Of a DNA stretch of 64,000 nucleotides, positions 42,796-52,275 are shown piece after piece. Within the stretch, counting starts at the first letter, position 1. Every line of letters begins with the position of its first letter. The translations under genes were made by a program, and so were the position numbers. The notes beneath the pieces were generated by a model. It saw nothing but the letters and a program-made list of their open reading frames with translations. It did not search any database and was not told the origin of the DNA. This DNA is from UBA6176 sp032119375 (GTDB lineage Bacteria > Verrucomicrobiota > Verrucomicrobiia > Limisphaerales > UBA9464). The stretch is from the NCBI GenBank assembly GCA_964430505.1, contig CAYSGH010000004.1, forward strand, positions 47,885 through 111,884, read 5' to 3'.

Positions 42796-45744
42796 ATGCC
42801 GACACTGCGGCTCCCATGGGCGTTCAAGTCTTCCTCCATCTGGCTGGTCATCCTCTTGATGCAAGGGGCATGGGGAGGAGTGAAGGCGGACGTTTCCCCG
42901 ACGAATCCTCCCTACTCCGCCCTGACATTAACCACGCGCGACGGGCTCCCGCAGGACGGCGTGTTTGGGCTGGCGCAGGGGCCGGATGGATTCCTTTGGG
43001 TGGGGACTTTTAGCGGCGTGGCGCGGTACGACGGGGTGCGGTTCGAGAATTTTCACCCGGGCAACACGGAGGGGTTCCCGAGCGCCGGCATCGCCTCGAT
43101 GTTGGCCTCCGGGGACGGGTCGGTGTGGCTGGGAACGTCGCGTGGACTGCATCGGTTGATTCCATCCCGGCGGCGGGTGCAGCCCGAGCTTGTGTTGGAC
43201 GCGTACAGCCAGCACCTGGTGGCGCTGGGCGACGAGGTGATGGTGGCGGGTCCCTGGGGCTACGCCCATGGCCGTGCGGGAGCCGTGGCCGTGTCGAACA
43301 CGAACCTCAACATCACAGCGTTGGCCGTGCTGCCCGGCGAGGCGCTTTGGATGGGGACCTCGACGAATCTCCTCCGCTTCCCGCTGCCGCTCTCGGGTCC
43401 GGCCTCCCCACCCCAGGCCGTCCTCAAGGGGACGTGCGGCCAGTCCATGGTGGTTCACCAAGGAAGGCTGTGGCTGCACCTGGACAAGGACCTGCTCCAA
43501 CTGGACGCGCGCTCGGGCGAGGTCCTGCGCCGATGGCCCGGCGTCCATGCGGATCCCCGATTGGTGGATGCCATGGGCTACGTGTGGCTGGCGGGATTGG
43601 ATCCCGAGGCGGCGAGCGCGTGGGTGCCTGGGCTGCTGGATCCCATGGCCGGCACCTTCGTCCCGACTCGGCCCGACCTTGGACTTCGGGAAGGGTTCAC
43701 CAACGCACGACTTCAAGATGCCGACGGCACGCTTTGGTTTGGGACGCCCACACGGGGGTTGGTCCGCATGCGGCCGCGGCGGGTGACCGTCTTCGACGAA
43801 AGCCGCGGCTTGCCGGGAAGGGAGGCATGGGCGGTGCACGGCGGGCCCGGGCTGGGGGTTTGGGCGACCACGGGCAATGCCGTGGCTCGCCTGGCGGGGG
43901 ATCGATTTGAGACCGTGGCAGCGGAATTGCCTTGGGGGTGCCAGTCCTTGATGGCGCTCGACCGCGACACGGCGCTCGTAGGGGGCTGGGGATTCAACCG
44001 AGTCACGGCCGGGCAAGATCCGGTCAAAATCCCCACGATCACCACCCACGTGAGTTTCGTGACGACCAACCGTGCCGGAAGACCCATCGCGGGCGGGCCG
44101 GGCGGCGCTTGGGTCGAAGCCAAGCCGGGCGAATGGGTCCAGCAAGCGGATCTCCCCAAGGACGCCCGCTGGTTCAACTGGCAGGAAGGTCCGCACGGGG
44201 AAGTCTTCGCGGGGAGCATTGGCGCAGGGCTGCATTATCGGTCCAAGGAGGGAACATGGAATCCGGTCCCGCTCCCGCTGGAAGGCAGCCCGAAATCGGC
44301 CGCCGTCCTCTGGTGGGAGGACGGCTGGCGGCCCTGGCTGGGGTCCGTGACCGGCCTGTATCGGCTGCGGGACGGCGACGGGCTCCAGTGGGATCACTGG
44401 ACGGAGGCCGAGGGCTTGAAGGAGGACATGGTGAACGGAGTTCAGCCAGACGGCCTGGGCCGTCTCTGGCTGCTCGGGCATAGGGGCATCCATTGCGTCG
44501 GCATCTCCAACCTCCTCGACGTGGCCCGTGGCAAAGCCCGGCGGGTGTACCCCGAAACCTTCGACGTGAAGGACGGCTTGCCCAGCAACGAGGGCAACTC
44601 GGGAAGGCCCAGCACGACGCGCGACGAGGCCGGCAACCTCTGGTTCGCAACGACCGGTGGCCTCGTCCGCATCACGCCCTCGGAAATCCCAGCGCCCTCC
44701 CGCCCGCGCCCCTTCATCACCGACGTCCATGAGGTCGGCAACGACGCCCTGCCCCGGCGCATCCCGCATGACGACGCGTCGGTGGGGGAGTTCACCCGCG
44801 GCGAAGGCCGCAACCTCCGGTTCCGGTTCACGGCGCCCCTGCCGTCCGACGGCCAGCGCGTCCACCTCAAGTATCGGCTCGTCGGCGTGAGCCCCGGATG
44901 GGTCGAGGCCGAGGCCAGCCGCGAGGCGACCTACGCGGCGCTCCGGCCCGGGCTCTATAACTTCGAGGTCCTCGCCTCCGCCGAGGGCGGCCCCTGGAGC
45001 GATGCACCCGCGCGTTGGTCGTTTCGCATCGTGCCAAGGTGGTGGGAACCACTCGCCGTGCGCGTGGGGGCCCTCGTCTTGGGCGTTGCCGGCCTGTGCC
45101 TCCTCTTCTGGCGTCGGCTCCGCATCCAGTCCGAGCTGGCCACCCTGCGCCAAGCACGGGCCATCGAGGACGAACGCAGCCGCCTCGCCCGCGACATGCA
45201 CGACGGCCTCGGCAGCGAGCTCGCCCGCGTGAACCTCGCCGCCGCCGTCGGCCCCATCGACGCCGGCGCCATGAGCCGCGACCTCCTCCAACGCCTCCAG
45301 ACCCTCGTCTGGCTCACGGACCCCGCCGAGGACCGACTCGACTCTCTCGTCCGATCGTTGGCGGCCCGGATGGAACGTTACTTCCCCAACGATCCCCCCG
45401 CCGTCCACATCGACCTGCCGCCCATCATCCCGGCCCAATCCATCGACGCCAACCTGCGCCGGGAACTGGTGGCCTGGCTCGACGAGGGCCTCGCCAACAT
45501 CGCCCGCCATGCCCAAGCCCGGAACGTTCGCCTCGCCGTCCGACACGAGGACCGGACGCTGCGGGTCATCCTGGCGGATGACGGCCGCGGCTTTGACCCC
45601 GCCCGACCCCGTGCGTCCGCCGGCGGCGGCCATGGGCTCCGCAACCTGAACGAACGCATCCGCTCCCTGGGCGGCCAGTTGGTGGTGCGTTCCGCCCCGG
45701 GCATGGGAACGGAACTCCACGCGAGCATCCCCTTGCCGTCGTAA
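42796..45744 (+). CDS. Two-component sensor histidine kinase with beta-propeller sensor
   Basis: A 982-residue membrane sensor kinase. Signal peptide (1-31), then two seven-bladed Reg_prop-type propellers (about 40-640), e.g. TRDGLPQDGVFGLAQGPDGF, DGSVWLGTSRGLHRL and DEAGNLWFATTGGLVRI. A Y_Y_Y domain is near 650-745 (VHLKYRLVGVSPGW, LRPGLYNFEVLA). One transmembrane helix follows (LAVRVGALVLGVAGLCLLFW), then HisKA_3 with RLARDMHDGLGSELARV (phospho-acceptor H802) and HATPase_c with DEGLANIARHAQA, DDGRGFD, GHGLRNLNERI. No receiver domain is fused, unlike many Bacteroidota hybrid propeller kinases. The response regulator gene follows. Such sensors usually detect oligosaccharides, but the ligand here is unknown. 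Confidence 0.9.
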   Translation: MPTLRLPWAFKSSSIWLVILLMQGAWGGVKADVSPTNPPYSALTLTTRDGLPQDGVFGLAQGPDGFLWVGTFSGVARYDGVRFENFHPGNTEGFPSAGIASMLASGDGSVWLGTSRGLHRLIPSRRRVQPELVLDAYSQHLVALGDEVMVAGPWGYAHGRAGAVAVSNTNLNITALAVLPGEALWMGTSTNLLRFPLPLSGPASPPQAVLKGTCGQSMVVHQGRLWLHLDKDLLQLDARSGEVLRRWPGVHADPRLVDAMGYVWLAGLDPEAASAWVPGLLDPMAGTFVPTRPDLGLREGFTNARLQDADGTLWFGTPTRGLVRMRPRRVTVFDESRGLPGREAWAVHGGPGLGVWATTGNAVARLAGDRFETVAAELPWGCQSLMALDRDTALVGGWGFNRVTAGQDPVKIPTITTHVSFVTTNRAGRPIAGGPGGAWVEAKPGEWVQQADLPKDARWFNWQEGPHGEVFAGSIGAGLHYRSKEGTWNPVPLPLEGSPKSAAVLWWEDGWRPWLGSVTGLYRLRDGDGLQWDHWTEAEGLKEDMVNGVQPDGLGRLWLLGHRGIHCVGISNLLDVARGKARRVYPETFDVKDGLPSNEGNSGRPSTTRDEAGNLWFATTGGLVRITPSEIPAPSRPRPFITDVHEVGNDALPRRIPHDDASVGEFTRGEGRNLRFRFTAPLPSDGQRVHLKYRLVGVSPGWVEAEASREATYAALRPGLYNFEVLASAEGGPWSDAPARWSFRIVPRWWEPLAVRVGALVLGVAGLCLLFWRRLRIQSELATLRQARAIEDERSRLARDMHDGLGSELARVNLAAAVGPIDAGAMSRDLLQRLQTLVWLTDPAEDRLDSLVRSLAARMERYFPNDPPAVHIDLPPIIPAQSIDANLRRELVAWLDEGLANIARHAQARNVRLAVRHEDRTLRVILADDGRGFDPARPRASAGGGHGLRNLNERIRSLGGQLVVRSAPGMGTELHASIPLPS

Positions 45745-45828
45745 CCCAACGCCCTGCGCCCGGCATGGGCCCCGCCCCGGGCAACGACCTCCGGCCTGAG
45801 CCATCACGGCCAGAAACCCAACCCACGA

Positions 45829-45856
45829 AAACCGCATCGTGATGCTATTGCGGTTT
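45829..45856. promoter_or_regulatory. 8-bp inverted repeat upstream of response regulator
   Basis: AAACCGCA (45829-45836) and TGCGGTTT (45849-45856) form a perfect inverted repeat with a 12-bp spacer. An inner GCATC-GT-GATGC palindrome lies at 45834-45845. Placement 28 bp before the GTG at 45884 fits an operator for this LuxR-type regulator or another factor. Inference only. Confidence 0.55.
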
Positions 45857-45883
45857 CCTTCGGCGTCCGGATACAACGGGGCG

Positions 45884-46618
45884 GTGAGTGTCCCCCCGCC
45901 GTGCCCGCCTACCCAGGCCATCCGTGTTGCTTGCCTGGAGGACTATGCCCCGATGCGGGAATCCCTCTCCAAGATCCTCTCCCACTCCGAGCGGTTCCGC
46001 CTCGTCGGTTGCGTCGCCACCCTGCCCCACCTCCTGCAAGCCCTGGAGGTGGAACGGGCGGACGTCGTCCTGATGGACCTGCAACTCGGGGGCGCGATGG
46101 ATGGCATCCGTGCCACCGCCGAGGTTCGAGCCCGGTTCCCGTCCACCATGGTCCTGGTCCTGACCCTGTACGATCAACCCGACGTGGTCTTCGATGCCTT
46201 GGGCGCCGGCGCGGTGGGTTACCTGCTCAAGAGCGCCACGGCCGAGGCCATCCTTGGGGCCATCGAGGAGGTGGCGGCCGGGGGAGCGCCCATGACGGGT
46301 TCCATCGCCCGGATGGTCATCGAACGCCTGCATCGGGTGGGACCAACCGCCCCGGCGTCCCCCGTGCCGGGCCCGACGAAGGCAGGCCCCGCATCCGTTG
46401 AACTGAGCGAGGCCGACGACCTCCTGAGCCTCCGCGAGATCGAGGTCCTGGGCGCCTTGGCAACCGGATGCCGGTACAAGGAGGTCGCCGCCAAGCTCGG
46501 CGTCAGCCACAACACCATCCGAAGCCACGTCCGTCGCATCTACGAGAAGCTCCATGCCCACGGCGTGGTGGAGGCCGCACGGAAGGCGCGGGACGCCGGC
46601 GTGCGGTTGCCGGGGTGA
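45884..46618 (+). CDS. NarL/FixJ-family response regulator
   Basis: A 244-residue regulator paired with the sensor kinase 139 bp upstream. Receiver domain: IRVACLEDYAPMRESL (acidic pocket), ADVVLMDLQLGG with phospho-acceptor D65, LVLTLYDQPDVVFDALGAGAVGYLLKS with the conserved Thr and Lys. Output is a LuxR-type helix-turn-helix: LSLREIEVLGALATGCRYKE, VAAKLGVSHNTIRSHVRRIYEKL. The GTG at 45884, preceded by ACGGGGCG, is chosen over upstream GTG/ATG codons (45839, 45842) because these lie inside a palindrome. Its last 17 codons and stop are duplicated beyond the N gap. Confidence 0.88.
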   Translation: MSVPPPCPPTQAIRVACLEDYAPMRESLSKILSHSERFRLVGCVATLPHLLQALEVERADVVLMDLQLGGAMDGIRATAEVRARFPSTMVLVLTLYDQPDVVFDALGAGAVGYLLKSATAEAILGAIEEVAAGGAPMTGSIARMVIERLHRVGPTAPASPVPGPTKAGPASVELSEADDLLSLREIEVLGALATGCRYKEVAAKLGVSHNTIRSHVRRIYEKLHAHGVVEAARKARDAGVRLPG

Positions 46619-46796
46619 CGGGAAGCGGGAAGCGGGAGGCGNNNNNNNNNNNNNNNNNNNNNNNNNNNNNNNNNNNNNNNNNNNNNNNNNNNNNNNNNNN
46701 NNNNNNNNNNNNNNNNNNNNNNNNNNNNNNNNNNNNNNNNNCGCGGGACGCCGGCGTGCGGTTGCCGGGGTGACGGGAAGCGGGAAGCGGGAGGCG
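46587..46796. other. Scaffold gap with identical 55-bp flanks
   Basis: A run of 100 N (46642-46741) is bounded by the same 55 bases on each side (46587-46641 and 46742-46796), covering the end of the response regulator gene and the first GGGAAGC repeats. This is most simply an unmerged contig overlap, so the real sequence is probably continuous and shorter. Confidence 0.85.
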
Positions 46797-47034
46797 GGAG
46801 GCGGGAAGCGGGAGGCGGGAGGCGGGAGGCGAACGATCCAAGGCCAAGGACCGGATCCGACGTCGGATGCTCGAAGATGGGGTGCTTCGACGTTGATGGA
46901 TGGGTTCCAACAAGGTGGCAGCCCCTTGAAACCCACGGCATGCCCCGGGGCGTTGGCCTGGGCTGGATGGAGGCAGCCCCTTGGGGCAGCGACCACCGCG
47001 TGTCACACACCGAGAATGTCGGGGAACCTACACC
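46619..47034. repeat. (GGGAAGC/GGGAGGC)n tandem repeat and gap region
   Basis: After the response regulator stop a heptamer array of GGGAAGC and GGGAGGC units runs to about 46831, interrupted by the N gap. The remaining 200 bp to the stop of the LTD/CotH gene hold no recognisable feature. The array seems to be what broke the assembly. Confidence 0.7.
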
Positions 47035-50000
47035 TCACGGCCCGGCGATCACCTGCAGGAAGCGGGCGTCGTCAGTGGCGGGGATGGGGATCTCGATGAG
47101 GCGCGCGTCGGCGGCGGGGATCGTCGTGACGGGCAGCCATGGGCCGTCGGCGAGGGCGACGCGGGCGCGGACGACATAGGCGACGCCGGCCTGGGCCTCG
47201 AAGCGGAGGGCGGGCGTGGGTCCCTGCACCATGGCCAAGGCCGGGGCCGCCACGGCGGCCCGCGCCACGACGGTCACGGTATCCGATGCCGACAAGGCTC
47301 CGTCGTTGGCACTGAAGCGCAGCACGTACGTGCCCGGTGCGCCGAAGGCCGCCGTGGTGGCGGGTGAATCCGACGGCGTGAACGTGACGGACCCCGGCCC
47401 GCTCACCTTCGTCCACGAGAACGCTGGGGAACCCGGGACGGCGGGAAGGCCATCATCGGTGAACGTGGCGACGAGGGTGACGGGTGCTGGGAGGCGGACC
47501 TCGGTGGCAGCAGGGGCCTTGGCGGTGGGGGCCACGTTCGCTCCCAGGACGGATCCCTGGAGGGCGAGGTCGAAGCCCAGGTCGGAGCTGGTGCGGTTGA
47601 CCTGGTGGATTTCCACGGCCAGGACGTTGTCCCCATCCACCAGCAAGGAGGGTGACACCGCGCCCTCGACAGGCGTGGTCTCGTCCGCGCCGCCGATGGT
47701 CTGGCTGGCGAACGTGGAGAACGTGATGACGCCCTCGGGCATGGCGGAGCGCAGGACCTCGGTGCCGTTGAGGTACACCACGCCGCCGTCGTCGCGGACC
47801 AACTGGACCTTGAGGTCCTTCACCGCCGCCGCCGAGGGCACGTTGAACCGCAGCCGGAAGTAGGCCGTGGGGATGCGGTCAATGAGGGTGCCCCCGCCGA
47901 TGGTCGTGGCCTCGCCGTCGCCGCCGTAGCCGAGGCGCGCCCTGCCCGTCTTCCATCCGGCGTCGGCGAAGGCAGGCGCGCGCCAGGCGGTGCCGAGGTC
48001 TTGCCGCTGGTCAAAGTACCGCCAGGTGGACCCGAAGGGCACCAGCGTGGCCAACGTGCCGGGGCGGGCGACGGTGAGCTGGACGTCGTCGAAGGCCTCG
48101 CGTTCGCCGTCGGAGGCCTGGAAACGGAGGACGTAGGTGCCTTGGCCGGGAAGCTCGACGACGCCCTGGCTGTCCCCGGGGTTGCGGAACACCACGCCGC
48201 GCGGGCCGGACACCTGCGACCATTGGCCGACGAGGCGCGCGGGCTCCGGCAGGCCGTCGTCGGCCACCGACCCTTCCAGGGAAGCCGTCAACGGGAACGC
48301 CTGCGCGACCAACTCGCGGTCGGGCCCGGCCGCGACGCGCGGGGATCGATTGGATCCGGCCGCGGCACCGGGCGTGGGTCCGCCGATCGCCGCACGCCAG
48401 GCAGCGGGATCGTCGCCCGCGAGGGTGGGCGTGCGTCGCTCGAGGGACGCGCCGCCCAGCGCGGCCGCAGCGGGCCACGGCGGGGCGTCGTTGTACCGGA
48501 CCTCGTCCACGGCGACCTTGGGCACGACGACCACGGCGACGCCCTCGGCATTGGTAACGAGGGTGGGGCCATCGGGTTGACGGAGGCGCAGCCGCTCGCC
48601 GTTTTGCTGGAGCGAGCCTTGCCAAGGCCCCAGCACCACGATGGAGCCGGGCAGTCCATAGGCTTGGCGGAAGCGGACGGGATCGGTCCCGGCGATCACG
48701 ACATGCGCGCCCGGGGCCATGACGAACCCGGGCGGGAACGTGAAGTCGATGCCGGAGACCTCCCAGGTGTTGGCGGGGTTGGCCGGGTCGAACAGCGGGA
48801 CCTCGCTGGTGGAGCGGTTCCACAGCTCCACGAACGGGAGCTCGCCCAGGGCGGGTGCGTAATGGATTTCCTGCAAGACAACCGGCGCGAGCCGCGGCGC
48901 TGCATTCGGGCCGCCCAGTGTGGGCGTGGAGGCGCGCGACATCGACACCTGTCCGGCGGAGTTGGTCCAGCGGACGAAGGTCTCGCCATTGAAGGACGGC
49001 CCGAAGGAGACGCCGTCCACGTGCCCGGTGAGGCGGCCCTCGGCGTCGGCGCTGAGGAGGTACACCTCGTCGCCCAACGACGAGAGCCGGAAGGCGTTCG
49101 TTCCCTGGGCCGGGGCGTTGAAGGCGGACTCGTCGAGGACGAGCCATCCTCCGGCCGGGATCGTGGTCCCGGCGGGGATGCGATACTTCGCGGGTCGGGC
49201 GGGATCGTCCGTGAGCCACCATCCACTCACGGGGGCCGGGACGTCGTTGGGGTTGAACAGTTCGATGGCGTCGAGGGCGGGAGGGTCGGTGTGGGCGAGC
49301 ACCTCGTGGACCAGCACCGGGAGGATCCCGGCCGAGGCGTCCTCCGAACCGGGCGAGCCGCCGACGCGGGAGCTGGCGCGCCATGCGGCGGCGTCACCGG
49401 GCCGGGGCGCGGCCAACGGGTTCGCGGGCACCAACGAGAACCCAAGCCCGTCCGCCCCCGTCGGCCATGGCGCGTCCACGCCGTAGGCCATTTCGAGCGT
49501 GACCACGCCCGCGGGGTCCGCGAGGGCGAGGCGTTCGCCCGTGTTGGACAACTGGCCCGTGTACACGAAGTCGGGCGTCACGGCGGGATAGCGCTGGGTG
49601 AACGCCGTGCGGTTCTCGGCAAGGACCACGAACGCCCCCGCTTCCAGCAACGTGCCCATCGGGAACTCCAGCCCGATGCCGTCGGTGAAGCGGAACCCCG
49701 ACAGCTCGATGGCGGAGGATCCGACGTTGTGCAGCTCGATGAACTCGAACTCGTCGCGGGTGAACGCGCCGGAGGGGTCGGCGGCGGGCCGGTAATGCAC
49801 CTCGGAGAAGCGGAGCCCGGCGACGTCCTGGCGCACATGGAACGTGGCTTCGACAAGGGGGCTCCACTCGTCGATGCCGGGCTCGACGCGATGGACGCGG
49901 GCCTTGAGGACGCGGGCGCTTCGGAGCGCGAGCGGGGCGGTGTAGCGGCGGGACGCGGGCGACTCGGACCCATTGATGGCGCGGGGGTCGGAGCCGTCGG

Positions 50001-52275
50001 TGGTGAAGACGACAAAGCCGGCGCCCGGGTTGGCGAGGGCGATGGTGGAGCCGGGCGCGACGATGCCTCCGAAGGGCGTGACGGTGGGGGCGGCGAGGGA
50101 GGGGAACAGGTTCGCCGCGCGGAGTTGCCCCAGGACGATGTTGCCGCGGGCGGGGAGGTAGGTGTTGAGGATGCGTTGGGCGGCGGGCAGCCAGTTGCCG
50201 TCGCGGGTCAGGGGCGTGGAAACCTTGCTGTCGCCCCAACGGGCGGACTCGGCGACGACGGGGAGGAAGAGTTGGTTGGTGCGCGCGGCGAAGCGGGCCT
50301 GGGCGGCGGCGGTGGTCAGGGCGCCGCCGTTGAAGAAGTGGCGTTGGATGCGGTCGGCGACGCGGAGGCGGAACGTGGGGCTTTGCCACAGTCGCTGCCA
50401 AAGGTACTGCGGGTTGGAGTACACGACGGAGTCGCTGCCGGCCGAAAAGGGGCCAACGCGGTTTTGGTTCACGTCGAGGAGGCTGTGCTCGGCGTCGTGG
50501 GAGATGAATCGGAAGCCGCCGTTGACCCCGGTGCGATCGCGGAGTCCGTACCAGTTGTTGGGGCGGGTGTTGCCGAGGAAGTTGGAGATGGGCGCGTCGA
50601 GGTTCCCGCCGAAGACGATGACGAGCATGTAGTCGATGAGGTTGTCGATCTCGAGGAGGTTCTCGTAGGCGGGGTTGATGGAGCCGTCGGCATTGCGGCC
50701 CTGGACGCGCCAGAAGGTGGTCTCGGCATTGGCGGCGGTGATGGCCTTGCAGAGGTTGTAGAGGCGGGTCCATGCGTCCAGCGTGCCGTCCGTCGCGTTG
50801 ATCGCGTAGGGGCCGGCCTCGACCTTGATCACGTCATAGTCCTCCGGTCGCCCGCCGAAGTACACGGACCCAAAGTTCGCCTCCGGCCGCTCGCAGGAGT
50901 TGAAGATGCCCCAGTACACGCCGTTGATGTAGAGGTGGTAATAGTTGCCACGCTCGCCTTGCTGCCCCATGGCCAACTGCGTGTCCCGGGAGAACACGTC
51001 GCGGATGAAGACGCCGTTCGATCCGTTGCCGGGGTCGAAGCTCCATGAGTAGTTCTGGAAGGTCCGCAGATCGAGGGCGTCGAACTCCTCCACGCCGCCG
51101 GCGTGCAACGGGAACCGCAGCGTGTCCACCCCGTAGGCCTCGCGGAAAAAGAAGCGAAACGCGTGCTTCGGGTTGCCCGTCGAGCGGCTGAACCCGCCCC
51201 GGATGCGCACGCCGCAGTCGGCCTGGAAGCCCGTCCGCCCGTCGGGGAAGATCAGCTCCAACGAGGCAGGCCGTTCCCAGTCGCGCCCATCCTGGCCCGG
51301 GTTGGAATAGATGCCCGTGGCGCCGTCGAACAGGTTCGAGAGCGTGGTCACGAGGCTGAAGCTCGGCAGCGCCTTCAATGCCGGGATCATCTGCGCGGCA
51401 TAGGTGGTGGACTCCACGATCCGCGGGTCCATGCCGTAGTTGTGCGTCTGCGACTGGCTGCCGGGCGCGGGCCACTCCGGCCACGGCACCGAGCCCGTGG
51501 GCGACTGACGAATGACGTCCCCCAGGAACAAATACGTCTGCGTGTCCACGTCCGAGGGTTGCAGCCCCGCCTTGAAGGCCGCCGCGCGCATCACCGTCGT
51601 CCGCGACACCCGCACCGGCCCCCCATACACGAACCCCGTCGTCGCCGTGGGCGGCGCGCCGTTCGTCGTGTACCGGATCGTGGCGCCCGCCGTCGCGCAC
51701 GTGATCTCCAGGTCAAACGGTTGCTCGAAGACGCCGCGGTCCACGTTGAACTTCGTGTCCGCCACGAAGTCGCCCACGCCGCCCGTGTTGGCCGCGCCGG
51801 GCGACGGCGGATTGAAGTAGAACCGTTGCCCCGCCCGCGTCCCGTAGGAGATGTCCGCGCGCTGCGCCGGGTACGTGGGCGCAAACTCCGTCGCCGCCGC
51901 CCCCTCCGGCGGGAACAGGGCCAGGTACTCGCCATCCGCCGACAGGCTGAAGTTGGCGTGCAGCGGCGCCGCCGCGTTGGTCCGGTTCTTGCCCGAGGCC
52001 AACACCACGAGATAGGCGTTGGCTGGGAGGTTCATGGGGGGAAACACCCACTTCCGCGGCTGGGCCGCGTCGTCCGTGAGGGACCATCCCTGCAAGTTGA
52101 CCGCCGTGGTGCCTCCGTTCCACAGCTCGATCCAGTCCGGCCGGTCGCCGTCCGAGTCCACCAACCCCTTGCCGTTGCTGGCGAGGAACTCGCTGAGCAC
52201 CACCTGTCCCGCGAGACGCCCGCACAACACCCAGGCAAGGAGTCCCACCCATGCCACCACACGCCTGTTCTTCAT
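47035..52275 (-). CDS. Giant lamin-tail/CotH secreted protein (1745 aa)
   Basis: A very large exported multidomain protein. Signal peptide VVAWVGLLAWVLCGRLAG. First lamin-tail domain near residues 24-150 (VVLSEFLASNGKG, DWIELWNGGTTAVNLQGWSL). A chitobiase/hexosaminidase-C-like beta domain follows (DLEITCATAGATIRYTTNGA, near 190). The CotH-type region is about 270-680 (GRTGFQADCGVRIRGGFSRS, KHAFRFFFREAYG, YYHLYINGVYWGIFNSCERP). A second chitobiase-like unit and three further lamin-tail domains follow (e.g. LRFSEVHYRPAAD, VLVHEVLAHTDPPALDAIEL), then Ig/PKD-like segments rich in DGLP. The end is a 'RARVALADGPWLPV' beta segment like that of the 1299-residue relative. Start at 52275 from the signal peptide. 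Probably surface-attached or secreted; function unknown. Confidence 0.86.
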   Translation of the reverse strand: MKNRRVVAWVGLLAWVLCGRLAGQVVLSEFLASNGKGLVDSDGDRPDWIELWNGGTTAVNLQGWSLTDDAAQPRKWVFPPMNLPANAYLVVLASGKNRTNAAAPLHANFSLSADGEYLALFPPEGAAATEFAPTYPAQRADISYGTRAGQRFYFNPPSPGAANTGGVGDFVADTKFNVDRGVFEQPFDLEITCATAGATIRYTTNGAPPTATTGFVYGGPVRVSRTTVMRAAAFKAGLQPSDVDTQTYLFLGDVIRQSPTGSVPWPEWPAPGSQSQTHNYGMDPRIVESTTYAAQMIPALKALPSFSLVTTLSNLFDGATGIYSNPGQDGRDWERPASLELIFPDGRTGFQADCGVRIRGGFSRSTGNPKHAFRFFFREAYGVDTLRFPLHAGGVEEFDALDLRTFQNYSWSFDPGNGSNGVFIRDVFSRDTQLAMGQQGERGNYYHLYINGVYWGIFNSCERPEANFGSVYFGGRPEDYDVIKVEAGPYAINATDGTLDAWTRLYNLCKAITAANAETTFWRVQGRNADGSINPAYENLLEIDNLIDYMLVIVFGGNLDAPISNFLGNTRPNNWYGLRDRTGVNGGFRFISHDAEHSLLDVNQNRVGPFSAGSDSVVYSNPQYLWQRLWQSPTFRLRVADRIQRHFFNGGALTTAAAQARFAARTNQLFLPVVAESARWGDSKVSTPLTRDGNWLPAAQRILNTYLPARGNIVLGQLRAANLFPSLAAPTVTPFGGIVAPGSTIALANPGAGFVVFTTDGSDPRAINGSESPASRRYTAPLALRSARVLKARVHRVEPGIDEWSPLVEATFHVRQDVAGLRFSEVHYRPAADPSGAFTRDEFEFIELHNVGSSAIELSGFRFTDGIGLEFPMGTLLEAGAFVVLAENRTAFTQRYPAVTPDFVYTGQLSNTGERLALADPAGVVTLEMAYGVDAPWPTGADGLGFSLVPANPLAAPRPGDAAAWRASSRVGGSPGSEDASAGILPVLVHEVLAHTDPPALDAIELFNPNDVPAPVSGWWLTDDPARPAKYRIPAGTTIPAGGWLVLDESAFNAPAQGTNAFRLSSLGDEVYLLSADAEGRLTGHVDGVSFGPSFNGETFVRWTNSAGQVSMSRASTPTLGGPNAAPRLAPVVLQEIHYAPALGELPFVELWNRSTSEVPLFDPANPANTWEVSGIDFTFPPGFVMAPGAHVVIAGTDPVRFRQAYGLPGSIVVLGPWQGSLQQNGERLRLRQPDGPTLVTNAEGVAVVVVPKVAVDEVRYNDAPPWPAAAALGGASLERRTPTLAGDDPAAWRAAIGGPTPGAAAGSNRSPRVAAGPDRELVAQAFPLTASLEGSVADDGLPEPARLVGQWSQVSGPRGVVFRNPGDSQGVVELPGQGTYVLRFQASDGEREAFDDVQLTVARPGTLATLVPFGSTWRYFDQRQDLGTAWRAPAFADAGWKTGRARLGYGGDGEATTIGGGTLIDRIPTAYFRLRFNVPSAAAVKDLKVQLVRDDGGVVYLNGTEVLRSAMPEGVITFSTFASQTIGGADETTPVEGAVSPSLLVDGDNVLAVEIHQVNRTSSDLGFDLALQGSVLGANVAPTAKAPAATEVRLPAPVTLVATFTDDGLPAVPGSPAFSWTKVSGPGSVTFTPSDSPATTAAFGAPGTYVLRFSANDGALSASDTVTVVARAAVAAPALAMVQGPTPALRFEAQAGVAYVVRARVALADGPWLPVTTIPAADARLIEIPIPATDDARFLQVIAGP

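Noticed and set aside
42928..45921. 997-residue minus-strand open frame opposite the sensor kinase
   Set aside because: No recognisable motif; the plus-strand frame has complete kinase and propeller signatures.
46554..47099. Open frames running through the N gap
   Set aside because: They contain 34 unknown residues and only exist because of the gap and the duplicated flank.
48001..51048. 1015-residue plus-strand open frame opposite the giant LTD/CotH gene
   Set aside because: Gly/Arg/Val/Ala-rich antisense frame without domains; the opposite strand has a signal peptide and repeated LTD modules.
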